DNA from: Acaudatibacter sp963835495
GTDB taxonomy: Bacteria > Pseudomonadota > Alphaproteobacteria > Caulobacterales > Caulobacteraceae
Direction of reading: 5' to 3'
Length of the DNA stretch: 64,000 bases
NCBI GenBank assembly: GCA_963835495.1
Contig: CAWIFQ010000005.1
Coordinates: forward strand, 372,001-436,000
Shown: positions 38,246 to 47,051 of the stretch, piece after piece
How positions within the stretch are numbered: the stretch's first letter is position 1
How the letters are laid out: each line of letters begins with the position of its first letter
Position numbers and translations under genes: made by a program
The notes under the pieces: generated by a model
What the model was told of the DNA's origin: nothing
The model's input: only the letters and a program-made list of their open reading frames with translations
The model's database searches: none

Positions 38246-38803
38246 TTAGTCCGGCCCGGCGAGGTCGGCCAGCGCCGACTTCAAGGCGCGCCGGCCACGC
38301 GAGAGCAGGCTCTCCAGCGCCTCGACGCTGACACCCATCAGGCCGGCCGCCTCGATGTTGCCGAGCTCCTGGTAGTGGCACAGCACGATTGCCTCGCGCT
38401 GCCGCGGCGGCAGCGCCTGCAGCGCCTGGCGCACCCGAACGCCGACGTCCGACGCCAGCAGGCCGCGATCGGGCGCGGGTCCTGGATCGGGCGTGTCCGG
38501 CGGCTCGGCCACGGGCCGTTCGCGACGGCGACGCAGGCGGTCGTAACAGAGATTGAGCGTCACCCGGTGCAGCCAGGTGTCGAACCGCGCCGCCCCCGGT
38601 CGCCAACGCGCGGCGTTGCGCCACACGCGAATGAACGTCTCCTGGGCCACGTCCTCGGCCTCGGCCGGATCGCCGAGCATCCGTTCGGCCAGCGCCAGCA
38701 CGCGTCGCAGCTTGCGGGCCACCAACGCCTGGATCGCCGCCGCGTCGCCCTGTCCGGCTCGCCGCACCAGCTCGTCGTCCGGATCGGCCTCGCCAGCTTT
38801 CAA
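38246..38803 (-). CDS. ECF-type RNA polymerase sigma factor
   Basis: This 185-residue protein has sigma region 2 (AEDVAQETFIRVWRNAARW, RFDTWLHRVTLNLCYDRLRRRRER) and region 4 (ALQALPPRQREAIVLCHYQELGNIEAAGLMGVSVEALESLLSRGRRALKSAL). The linker is Pro-rich. It leads an operon with a small membrane protein and a CnrX-like sensor, so it probably resembles metal-responsive CnrH-type sigma factors. Its own promoter should be a target; I cannot identify it by eye in 38804-38955. Confidence 0.92.
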   Translation of the reverse strand: MKAGEADPDDELVRRAGQGDAAAIQALVARKLRRVLALAERMLGDPAEAEDVAQETFIRVWRNAARWRPGAARFDTWLHRVTLNLCYDRLRRRRERPVAEPPDTPDPGPAPDRGLLASDVGVRVRQALQALPPRQREAIVLCHYQELGNIEAAGLMGVSVEALESLLSRGRRALKSALADLAGPD

Positions 38804-38955
38804 TGCGCGCCTCGCTCAAGCAACGCTCCATATCCTATGCCTCGACCCGCCGCTTGGCGCAGGTTCAACGCGCGCGCCGCCCGCTTCCGTCGGCCGCGCT
38901 GCTACGCAGAATGGCTCAGCTGGCATAGTGTTCTTGGCGCAGCCGGGGAGTCGTC

Positions 38956-39819
38956 GTGTCTGAGAACAAGCGGTCGGAGCGCGAGCGGTCTCCTGCCGGC
39001 GGGCGGTCGAGACGACGGAAGAGGCGACGTGCGGAGCCGGGATTATTGCTCAGCGTCGAGATGGTGGCCGCGGCGATCGTCGGGATAGCCATCGCCGTGG
39101 TCCCGATGGCTTGGGAATGGGAATTGCTATGGGTGTTGGCGATGGTGGCGCTATCCGGACGGATTGCGTTCACGTCACCCTGGACGTTCTCGCGCCCCTG
39201 GTCCGACAAGCTCCTCCTGCTTGGCGTCGCCGCCCTCCTGGTTGGGGTGCTGGCCTATCCGTCTCTGAGACAACGGCTTCACGAGGCGCGCCATCCCCAG
39301 GATACCCCCAAGTCAGCCGCCCAGGAGGCGATGCCCGCGGACTTGCTGGTGGTCGGCGTTGAAGCTCAGGCGCCGACCGAGGATGTCGGTCTGATATTCA
39401 ACGTCCACATCCAAAACGCTGGTGAAACGCCGGCCGTGGGGGCCCAGTATCTCAGTGGCGTCGTCGCGACACGATTACCCTTGGACGCCAGTGGTGAAGA
39501 CCGCGCTTTCTCCGATCTAGAACACAGTCATTCCGCAACGCCGGGTGCTTCGGTCTTAAATCGATATCAGACGACGACGCTGTCGGTAGGTAACTCGGCC
39601 GCGCTCCGGGCCGTTACCAGCCAAGCCCTGCGTGACAAATCAAACATATATTTGTTTCTTGTCATGAAATTCCGCAACAAGACTGACAACAGGCTCTTCG
39701 CCACCGAGTATTGCCAAAACCTCGAACTGGATCTCCCGCCGGCCGAGCGTGGGCAAACTTCGGCGGCGCGCCTGTGTCGAGGACACAATACGACGTACGA
39801 GGTCTCGGCCGAAAAGTAA
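38956..39819 (+). CDS. Membrane protein of low GC, unknown function
   Basis: The protein has 287 residues from a GTG with GGGGAG upstream. A very basic N-terminus (RSRRRKRRRAEPG) is followed by three hydrophobic segments (about 31-50, 54-68 and 85-101), then a mainly beta extracytoplasmic domain (LIFNVHIQNAGETPAVGAQYL, YLFLVMKFRNKTDNRLF) resembling domains of unknown function in membrane-anchored proteins. Base composition is clearly lower in GC than in adjacent genes (for example the AT-rich stretch near 39640-39660), which suggests horizontal arrival. It lies between the sigma operon and glnE. Confidence 0.75.
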   Translation: MSENKRSERERSPAGGRSRRRKRRRAEPGLLLSVEMVAAAIVGIAIAVVPMAWEWELLWVLAMVALSGRIAFTSPWTFSRPWSDKLLLLGVAALLVGVLAYPSLRQRLHEARHPQDTPKSAAQEAMPADLLVVGVEAQAPTEDVGLIFNVHIQNAGETPAVGAQYLSGVVATRLPLDASGEDRAFSDLEHSHSATPGASVLNRYQTTTLSVGNSAALRAVTSQALRDKSNIYLFLVMKFRNKTDNRLFATEYCQNLELDLPPAERGQTSAARLCRGHNTTYEVSAEK

Positions 39820-39825
39820 GCCTGC

Positions 39826-42693
39826 TCAACCCGCCGCAGCGCTCAGCAGGCTGTAGAGCGCCCTGTGCGCGGCCTCGCGGCGGCGAGTGAGTTCCGCGCG
39901 CAGAGCGCGTTGGTCGCGCACGCCCGCGGCCTTGGCCATCAGCGCATGCAACGCCCTTGGCTCCTGCTCCGGATCGCCGTTCTTGGCGATGGCGACACGC
40001 AGCAGCTGAGACAGATCCTGCTGCAGCCGCCAGGCGCTGGCGAGGTCGTCCAGGACCCGGGCTGGGGCGAGTTCGGCCTCGCGCAGCGCTTCGAGCGCCT
40101 CGGCGGTGTTCTGCCGCAGCGGCCCGCCGGCGGGGGCGTGGATCAGCTGCAGGAACTGGGCGGCGAACTCGATGTCGACGAGACCGCCGTCGATCAGCTT
40201 CAGATCCCAGAAGCCGGACGGTGGCCGCTCGCGCGCCAGCAGCTCGCGCATCGCCAGCACGTCGGCGGCGGTGCGACGAGGATCTCGCGGCGCGCGCAAC
40301 TTGGCTTCGATCGCGGCGGCCGCGCGGGTGGCGAACGCGGGCGAACTCGCCCAGGCGATGCGAGCGCGCGTCAGGGCCAGGTACTCCCAGGTCTCCGCCT
40401 CGCCGGAATAGTACTGATCGAACGCCCCGAAGCTGACGGCCACGGGCCCCTGTGTGCCCGAGGGGCGCAGCTGCATGTCCACGTCGTACAGTTCGCCCTC
40501 GGTGGTCGGCGCGGAAAGGGCGGTGATCAGGCGCTGGGTGAAGCGGACGTAGAAGGTTGTCGCGGCCCAGCCCTTCTGCGCCGACGCGGCGTCGGGCGTC
40601 GCCGCCTCGAAGAAGGTCATCAGATCGAGGTCGGAGCCGGCGTTCATTTCGCGCGACCCGCACTTGCCGAGCGCCACCACGGCCACGTCTCCAGGGAACA
40701 CGCCGCCCTGCCGCTCGACCTCGGCCAGGGCGGCGGCGGAAAGCCCGCCGATGCACAGGTCGGCGAGATCGGCGAAGGCCTCGCCGGCCTGCGCCGCGCT
40801 CGCGGTCCCGGCCATGACCTGCAGACCGATCTGGAACGCCCGCTCGCGCCGCAGGCGCCTGGCGGTGTCCATCGCCGGCTCGAAGCCGTCGGCGCCCGAG
40901 AGCGCGGCGGGAACGGACTCGATTGGGGTCAGCGGGGCGAAGAAGGCCGGGTCGAGCAGCGCGTCCAGGGTGGCCGGCCGGCGCGCCAGTCTGCGCGCCA
41001 GCACCGGCGCGACGGCCATGACCCGCACGATCAGCTCCAGCAGCTTCGGCTGCGCCAGGAACAGTGACTGCACCTGCACGCCGACGGAGAGGCTGGAGAA
41101 GAACTCGCAGAAGCGCTCGAAGGTCACGTCCGGCGCACCGGTTGCGGCGATGGCGTCGAGCACGCGCGGCGCCAGACGGGTGAACAGCTCCCGGCCCCGC
41201 TCCGTCCGGGTCGCCGGGATACGGCCGTGGTGCCAGGCCCTGATCGTCGCCGCCACGGCGGCCGGGTCGCTGAACTTCATCCGCTTCAGCGTGGCGATCG
41301 TCTGCGGGTCGTCCTCCACCCCGGTGAACACCAGGCTGCCGAAGCGCGAGGACAACGGCTCCTCCCCGGCGAACAGCTCGCCGTACCGTCTCCCGACGCT
41401 TTTCAGCGTGCGTACGACCATCGCGTCGAAGCGACGCAGAATGGGTTCGTCCGACAGGATCGCGACACGGCGTCGCTCCTGGTCCGAAGTGGGGAGGCGA
41501 TGGGTCTGTTCGTCAGCGATCATCTGCACACGATGCTCCAGCGAACGCAGCGTCCTGTAGGCGTCGGTCAGGTCGGACGCCGCCGCCTCCGAGACGTAGC
41601 CCTCGGCGGCCAGGGCCTTGAGGGCGTCTAGGGTGCGGGGGGATCTCAGACCTGGATGGCGACCGCCCAGGATCAGCTGCTGGGTCTGCACGAAGAACTC
41701 GATCTCGCGGATGCCGCCGGGGCCCAGCTTCAGGTCGGCGCCCGGCGCGGCGAGGCGCGCGTCGGGACGCAGATCCTGGATCTGGCGCTTGATCGAATGG
41801 ATGTCGGCGATGGCGGCGAAGTCGAGGTTGCGCCGCCAGACGAAGGGCCGTAGCTCGGCCAGGAACTGGACCCCGCGAGCGGTGTCGCCGGCGCAGACGC
41901 GCGCCTTGATCATCGCCGCCCGCTCCCAGTTCTGGCCGACGCTCTCGTAGTATTCCAGCGCCTGGTCGACCGAGACCGCCACCGGGGTGGACAGCGGGTC
42001 GGGCCGAAGCCGCAGGTCGACCCGAAAGACATACCCCTCCGTCGTCCGGTCCTGCAGGATGCCGGCGATGGCCTGGGTCAGGCGGGTGGCGAAGGCCTGC
42101 GGCTCGACGTCCGGCTTCAGCGGCAGGGCGTCGGGTTCGAAGAAGACAGAGATGTCGATGTCGCTCGAGTAGTTGAGCTCGAACCCGCCCATCTTGCCGA
42201 GCGCGACGACGAAATAGCCGGGCATGGGGTTGTCGGCGGGACCGATCGCTTCCACGCGCTCGGCCATGGACCTGACCGCCAGCGACAGGGCGGCGCGAAC
42301 GGCGGCGTCGGCGAAGCGGGTGAGGGCGCCTGTCGCCTGGTCCAAGTCCCAGATCCCGCCGAGATCGCACAGGGCGGTCAGCAGGTGCAGCCGCCCTTTC
42401 AGCCACCGAAGCGTCGCGGCGCCTTCGGCCGGAGGCAGTTCGCCGGCGGCGACGACGTCCCGCAGCAGCGCCGCCAGCGTCGCCTTCGGATCGCCGGCCA
42501 GGATGGCTTCGAGATCGATCGGATGGCGCATCGCCAGGCGCGCCAGATAGGGCGACGCGCCGAACACCCGCTCGAGCGACGGCCATGCGGGACGGACCGG
42601 GCCGCCAGCTTCGCTTGGCTCTCGCATACGAGCGCCGTCCCCATGATCGATCGCCAGCTCGCTGGCCCGGGCAAGGTCGTCGAGGGCGGTCAC
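39826..42693 (-). CDS. glnE: Bifunctional glutamine synthetase adenylyltransferase/deadenylylase
   Basis: The protein has 955 residues from the GTG at 42693, which has GAGGGAG upstream. An alternative ATG at 42774 overlaps the kinase stop (ATGA) and adds 27 basic residues. GlnE has two nucleotidyltransferase domains: the N-terminal deadenylylase (VVALGKMGGFELNYSSDIDISVFFE) and the C-terminal adenylylase (VVALGKCGSREMNAGSDLDLMTFFE), each with a G-S/G-D-x-D-type metal site. It controls glutamine synthetase by reversible AMP transfer in response to PII. It is the last gene of the ccm-degP-feuPQ-glnE block. Confidence 0.95.
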   Translation of the reverse strand: MTALDDLARASELAIDHGDGARMREPSEAGGPVRPAWPSLERVFGASPYLARLAMRHPIDLEAILAGDPKATLAALLRDVVAAGELPPAEGAATLRWLKGRLHLLTALCDLGGIWDLDQATGALTRFADAAVRAALSLAVRSMAERVEAIGPADNPMPGYFVVALGKMGGFELNYSSDIDISVFFEPDALPLKPDVEPQAFATRLTQAIAGILQDRTTEGYVFRVDLRLRPDPLSTPVAVSVDQALEYYESVGQNWERAAMIKARVCAGDTARGVQFLAELRPFVWRRNLDFAAIADIHSIKRQIQDLRPDARLAAPGADLKLGPGGIREIEFFVQTQQLILGGRHPGLRSPRTLDALKALAAEGYVSEAAASDLTDAYRTLRSLEHRVQMIADEQTHRLPTSDQERRRVAILSDEPILRRFDAMVVRTLKSVGRRYGELFAGEEPLSSRFGSLVFTGVEDDPQTIATLKRMKFSDPAAVAATIRAWHHGRIPATRTERGRELFTRLAPRVLDAIAATGAPDVTFERFCEFFSSLSVGVQVQSLFLAQPKLLELIVRVMAVAPVLARRLARRPATLDALLDPAFFAPLTPIESVPAALSGADGFEPAMDTARRLRRERAFQIGLQVMAGTASAAQAGEAFADLADLCIGGLSAAALAEVERQGGVFPGDVAVVALGKCGSREMNAGSDLDLMTFFEAATPDAASAQKGWAATTFYVRFTQRLITALSAPTTEGELYDVDMQLRPSGTQGPVAVSFGAFDQYYSGEAETWEYLALTRARIAWASSPAFATRAAAAIEAKLRAPRDPRRTAADVLAMRELLARERPPSGFWDLKLIDGGLVDIEFAAQFLQLIHAPAGGPLRQNTAEALEALREAELAPARVLDDLASAWRLQQDLSQLLRVAIAKNGDPEQEPRALHALMAKAAGVRDQRALRAELTRRREAAHRALYSLLSAAAG

Positions 42694-42770
42694 GTTTGCT
42701 CCCTCTACTCCAGCGTTAACCTTCAACTCACGCCCCTTTAGGGCGAATTCGCGACGGATTTTGGCGCGTT

Positions 42771-44171
42771 TCATGCGCCGTGGAGAACTAGAGCGGCCCG
42801 CAGCCCAGGCCCTTTGCCGTCGAAACAGCCAGGACCTTCGTCGAGTTCCAGGCGACCGCCATGCGCCCGCGCCACGGCCGCGACGAGTGACAAACCAAGC
42901 CCGGCGCCGGGGGCGTTGCGGCTGTTCTCCAGCCGCACGAAGCGGTCGACCACCCGCTCGCGGTCGGCCTCGGGCACTCCGGGACCGGTGTCGGTGACCG
43001 AGAATTCAACGTCGCCGGAGGCGCGCCGGCGCACGCGCAGCATCACCGCCCCGCCGGCCGGCGTGTATTTGACCGCGTTGTCCAGCAGATTGGCCAGCGC
43101 CTGGGCGATGAAGCCGTGGTTGCCGCGCAAGGTGAGGCCTTCGGCCAGCTCCGCGGCGAAGTCGAGACCCTTCTCCTCGCTGACCGGCTCGTAGAGTTCG
43201 GCGACGCCCGCGGCCAGTTCGCCGGGGTCGAACTCGCTCTGGTCGGGCGCGGCGGCGGCGGCTTCCAGACGGGCGATGGCCAGCACCGCGCCGAACGTCT
43301 TCAGCATGCCGTCCGCATCGTCCAGCGCCTGGTGCAGGGCCGCGACCGGATCGCCGCGGCCGGCCTCGGCCTCGATCAGCGCCGCTTCCATCCGCGCCCG
43401 CAGCCGCGTCAGCGGCGAGCGCAGGTCGTGGGCGATGGCGTCGCCGGCGTGGCGCAGGCCGGCGATCGAGCGCTCCAGCCGCTCCAGCATGTCGTTGAGG
43501 CCGGCGGCCAGCTCGTCCAATTCGTCGCCGGCCCCGCGCACCCTCGCCCGGGCCCCGAGGTCCCCGAGCCGGGCGGCGTTGATCACGTCGGTCAGGGCGT
43601 TCATGTTGCGCGAGACGTCACGGGCGACGAAGACGCCGCCGGCCAGCCCCAGCACGATGATCAGCGCCGCCGCGCCCCAGAGCGCGTTGACGATCTTCAG
43701 CACATAGCCCTGCGCCTCGCCGACGTCGGCGCCGACGAACAGCAGCTCGCCGCCCGGCAGCCGTTCCTCCATGCCGCGGGCGGGGCGATGCGCCAGCGCG
43801 CCGTCGGCCTCGGTCTCGGTCAGGCGAAAGCTGGCCCAGGTCTGGGTGTCGGGCAGGCGCGAGATCGGCGGCTTGCCGATGTTGCCCGAGATCGGCCGGC
43901 CGCCCTCGTCCATCACCAGGTACAGGAACCCGCGCGTGCTGGACGAACGTTCGATCACCGCCTCGTTCAGGGCGTTGAAGCCGCCCTGGCGATAGACCGC
44001 TTCCAGCGAATGCGCCTCGCGCGTGATCGAGGCGTCGGCCGTCCTCGCCGCCTCGCCGGCTGTGGCGATGTAGATGTAGCCGAGGAACGCGCTGGCGGCG
44101 GCCGCGAAGAGGGCCAGGAACAGCAGCGTCAGCCGAAATGGCGTCGTGCGGACGAGGCGCGGCAGGCGCAT
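42771..44171 (-). CDS. feuQ: Sensor histidine kinase, FeuQ-like
   Basis: This 466-residue kinase has two membrane segments (about 11-31 and 160-184) flanking a periplasmic sensor, a HAMP region (DVINAARLGDLGARARVRGAGDE), the phosphoacceptor in AIAHDLRSPLTRLRARME, the N-box LANLLDNAVKYTPAGG, and the G-boxes VTDTGPGV and GAGLGLSLVAAVARAHGG. It is 10 bases downstream of an OmpR-type regulator and followed by glnE. That order after ccm-degP is the one seen for feuPQ in rhizobia, where the pair controls an envelope or osmotic response. The gene name rests on synteny. Confidence 0.85.
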   Translation of the reverse strand: MRLPRLVRTTPFRLTLLFLALFAAAASAFLGYIYIATAGEAARTADASITREAHSLEAVYRQGGFNALNEAVIERSSSTRGFLYLVMDEGGRPISGNIGKPPISRLPDTQTWASFRLTETEADGALAHRPARGMEERLPGGELLFVGADVGEAQGYVLKIVNALWGAAALIIVLGLAGGVFVARDVSRNMNALTDVINAARLGDLGARARVRGAGDELDELAAGLNDMLERLERSIAGLRHAGDAIAHDLRSPLTRLRARMEAALIEAEAGRGDPVAALHQALDDADGMLKTFGAVLAIARLEAAAAAPDQSEFDPGELAAGVAELYEPVSEEKGLDFAAELAEGLTLRGNHGFIAQALANLLDNAVKYTPAGGAVMLRVRRRASGDVEFSVTDTGPGVPEADRERVVDRFVRLENSRNAPGAGLGLSLVAAVARAHGGRLELDEGPGCFDGKGPGLRAALVLHGA

Positions 44172-44181
44172 GAGGGGCGCC

Positions 44182-44853
44182 TTAAGCTTCCAGGCGGTAG
44201 CCGGCCCCGCGCACGGTCTGCAGCATGGGCCGGTCGAAGCCCTTGTCGATCTTGGACCTCAGCCGCGAGATGTGGACGTCGATGACGTTGGTCTGCGGGT
44301 CGAAATGGTATTCCCAGACCCGTTCCAGCAGCATGGTGCGGGTGACCGACTGGCCGGCATGGCGCATCAGGAACTCGAGCAGCTGGAACTCGCGCGGCTG
44401 CAGGTCGATCTCCTGTCCGGCGCGGCGCACTTCGCGGCCGATCAGGTCCATCTCCAGCTCGCCGACGCGCAGCAGGGTCTGCACCGAGCCGGTCTCGCGG
44501 CGCCTGGCCAGCGCCTCGACCCGGGCGATCAGCTCGGCGAACGCGTAGGGCTTGACCAGGTAGTCGTCGCCGCCGGCCTTCAGGCCCTCGACCCGGTGGC
44601 TGATCTCGCCCAGCGCCGAGAGGAACAGCACCGGCGTCTGGTCGCCCTCCTTGCGCAGCATCTCGACCATGGCGACGCCGTCGATGCGCGGCATCATGCG
44701 GTCGACCACCATGACGTCGAAGCGTCCGTCGCGGGCGGCCAGCAGGCCCTTCTCGCCGTCCTCGGCGACGACGCACTCGTGCCCGGCCTCGACCAGCCCG
44801 CGGGCCATCGCCTCCGAAGCCTCGGCGTCGTCCTCGACGATCAACAGCCGCAT
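44182..44853 (-). CDS. feuP: OmpR-family response regulator, FeuP-like
   Basis: The protein has 223 residues from the ATG at 44853; a longer in-frame start reaches into the degP gene. The receiver has LLIVEDDAEASEAMA, the phosphoacceptor Asp in VMVVDRMMPRIDG and Lys in YLVKPYAFAELIARVEAL. The C-terminal winged helix is of the PhoB/OmpR type (LQPREFQLLEFLMRHAGQSVTRTMLLERVW, IDVHISRLRSKIDKGF, LQTVRGAGYRLEA). It is the partner of the adjacent kinase. The name is given for the conserved order degP-feuP-feuQ-glnE. Confidence 0.87.
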   Translation of the reverse strand: MRLLIVEDDAEASEAMARGLVEAGHECVVAEDGEKGLLAARDGRFDVMVVDRMMPRIDGVAMVEMLRKEGDQTPVLFLSALGEISHRVEGLKAGGDDYLVKPYAFAELIARVEALARRRETGSVQTLLRVGELEMDLIGREVRRAGQEIDLQPREFQLLEFLMRHAGQSVTRTMLLERVWEYHFDPQTNVIDVHISRLRSKIDKGFDRPMLQTVRGAGYRLEA

Positions 44854-44882
44854 GCGTCCCCCTTTCGCAGGCGAGCCAGTCC

Positions 44883-46431
44883 TCAGCCGTCGATCTTGAT
44901 AGGCACGAAGCCCAGCATCACGCCGTTGCGCCGCACGGAGAGCGGGATGGCGTTGCGGCCTTCCTTCTTCCACTCCGCCACGGCCGCCGCCAGGTCAGCG
45001 ACGCTGGCGAGTTCGTGGTTGCCGGCCGAGACGATCACGTCGCCGCGCTGCAGGCCCTTGTCGCCGGCGTCGGACGTACCCTTGACGCTGGCGACGACGA
45101 CGCCGCCCTTGACCGTCTCGGGGATGTTGTACTGGCCGCGGGTGCTGGCGTTCAGCGGCGCGATCTGCATGCCGAGCACCGGCGCGCCCATCACCGCCGG
45201 GTGGTCGGCGCCCGCGCCGCCGCCCTGATCATCGGGCGAGGGCCCGCCGTTCTGGGCCAGCTGCTGCTCGGTGGGTCTGGTGCCGGAGTGGACGTCCACC
45301 GTGCGCTCCTTGCCGTCCCGGAACACGTCGAGGTGGATCACGTCGCCGGCCTGGGCCTTGGCGACCTCACGCGTCATCTCGGTGTTGGACTTCACCGGCA
45401 CGCCGTTGACCGCCACGACCACGTCGCCGGACTGCAGACCCGCTTTCTGGGCCGGGCCGCCGGGGATCACGTCGGTGACCTGCGCGCCCTTGCGGCCGCC
45501 GAGTCCCCAGGAATTGGCGAGATCGTCGGAGAGCGACTTGATCGTCGCGCCGATGTAGCCGCGGGTGATCTTGCCGTGGGCGATCAGCTGCTGCGTCACG
45601 CTCTGGGCGATGTCGGCCGGAATGGCGAAACCGATGCCGACCGAGCCGCCGGTGGGCGAGTAGATCGCGGCGTTGACGCCGATCACGCGGCCGTAGATGT
45701 CGAAGGTCGGGCCGCCGGAGTTGCCCTTGTTGATCGGCGCGTCGATCTGGATGAAATCGACGAAGTTCTCGCCGATGTTGCGGTTGTAGGCCGAGATGAT
45801 GCCGGCGGTGGCGGTGCCCTGCAGGTCGAACGGGTTGCCGACCGCGACCACCCAGTCGCCGACCCGCGGCTTCACCGAGGTCTCGAAGTTCACATAGGGG
45901 AAATTGGCGCCCTGGACCTTGATCACCGCCAGGTCGGTGCCTTCGTCGCGGCCGACCACCGTGGCCTTCAGCTCGGTGCCGTCCTTGGTCACCACCTTGA
46001 TGTCGTCGGCGCCGTCGACGACGTGGTTGTTGGTGACGATGTAGCCGTCGCCGGAGATGAAGAAGCCGGACCCCGAGCTCTCCTGCTTCGGCGGCGGGCG
46101 GCTGTCATCGCCGTCGGCCCCGCCCTTCGGCACGATCTCGAACGGGAAGTTCTCGAAGCCGGGGATCGAGCGCTTCAGCGCCTGGATGTCGACCTTCGAG
46201 GTGACATGGATGGAGACCACGGCGGGCGACACGCGCTCGAAGATGTCGGCGAACGATTTCAGGCGCGCCGGGCGGCGGCGCGAAGATCGGCGCGGTGGAC
46301 GCTTGGATCAGATCGCCGCCATGGGGCGCGGTCAGGTTTGGCAGCTTCAGCCCAGCGCCAGCCATGGCGGCGACGGCGACGCTCGCGCCGCCGAGGGCGC
46401 CCACGACGAATGCGGTCTTGTTGACGGCCAT
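44883..46431 (-). pseudogene. degP: DegP/HtrA periplasmic serine protease (single frameshift)
   Basis: The N-terminal export signal (VNKTAFVVGALGGASVAVAAMAGAG, starting at the ATG at 46431) is in one frame and the remainder in another. The mature part has the catalytic triad His in VTNNHVVDG, Asp in EGTDLAVIKV and Ser in NKGNSGGP, then two PDZ domains (VIPGGPAQKAGLQSGDVVVAVNG and SDAGDKGLQRGDVIVSAGNHEL). The frame change lies in the GC-rich tract near 46261-46280; one extra base there would join GAP to SFADIFERVSPAVVSIHV. A single lesion in a conserved quality-control protease could be a sequence error. About 516 residues if repaired. Confidence 0.88.
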
Positions 46432-46583
46432 ATGCAGAGTTCCTTGTCCTGGAAAAGCGGAAAGGCTCCAGGATGCCCAATCATTTAGGGCCGGATGCCA
46501 AAGAGCGCCACGGTCCTCAAGTTACCTTTCCGTCATCGCCTCGTCTTCGCCGGGCAATCGCGCGATTGTGGGGCGCAAAGGTA

Positions 46584-47051
46584 TCAAATCGTTTCTTCGG
46601 CTGACAGCTTTTCCAGCTTAGCCTCTTCTTGCACATTCAGCCCGGCCGGATCGGCTGCTGTGCGGCGTCTGGCCAACAGCGCCGCGGCGCCGGCGGCCAC
46701 CACCAGCAACGGCCCGACCCACAGGATCGCATTGCCGAGCGAGGCCTTGGGCGCCAGCAGCACGAACTGGCCGTACTTGCTGACCAGGAAGGTGCGGATC
46801 TGGTCGTCGGTGCGTCCCTGCGCCACCTGCGAGCGGATCAGCTGGCGCAGATCGTGGGCCAGCGGGGCTTCGGATTCATCGATCGACTCGCTCTGGCAGA
46901 CCAGGCAGCGCACGTCGCGAAACAGGGCGCGGGCGTGCGCCTCCTTGGCCGGATCGGCCAGCCGATCGGCCGGATCGCCGGCCGCGGCGCCCAGCATGAC
47001 GACGGCGAAAAGGGCGATGCCGGCGCGGCGGAGCGCGTCCATCAGCGTCAC
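46584..47051 (-). CDS. ccmH: Cytochrome c biogenesis protein CcmH (CycL)
   Basis: The 155-residue protein has a signal/anchor, the redox motif RC49-LV-C52-Q in a periplasmic helical domain (ESIDESEAPLAHDLRQLIRSQVAQGRTDDQIRTFLV), and a C-terminal membrane helix. CcmH reduces or docks apocytochrome c and presents it to CcmF for haem attachment. Its ATG overlaps the ccmF stop by four bases (ATGA). The protein has the short CycL form, with the TPR part supplied by the separate CcmI. Confidence 0.94.
   Translation of the reverse strand: MTLMDALRRAGIALFAVVMLGAAAGDPADRLADPAKEAHARALFRDVRCLVCQSESIDESEAPLAHDLRQLIRSQVAQGRTDDQIRTFLVSKYGQFVLLAPKASLGNAILWVGPLLVVAAGAAALLARRRTAADPAGLNVQEEAKLEKLSAEETI

Noticed and set aside
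38804..38955. Promoter of the ECF sigma operon
   Set aside because: No convincing ECF-type -35 AAC or standard sigma-70 pair could be chosen over chance in this GC-rich stretch.
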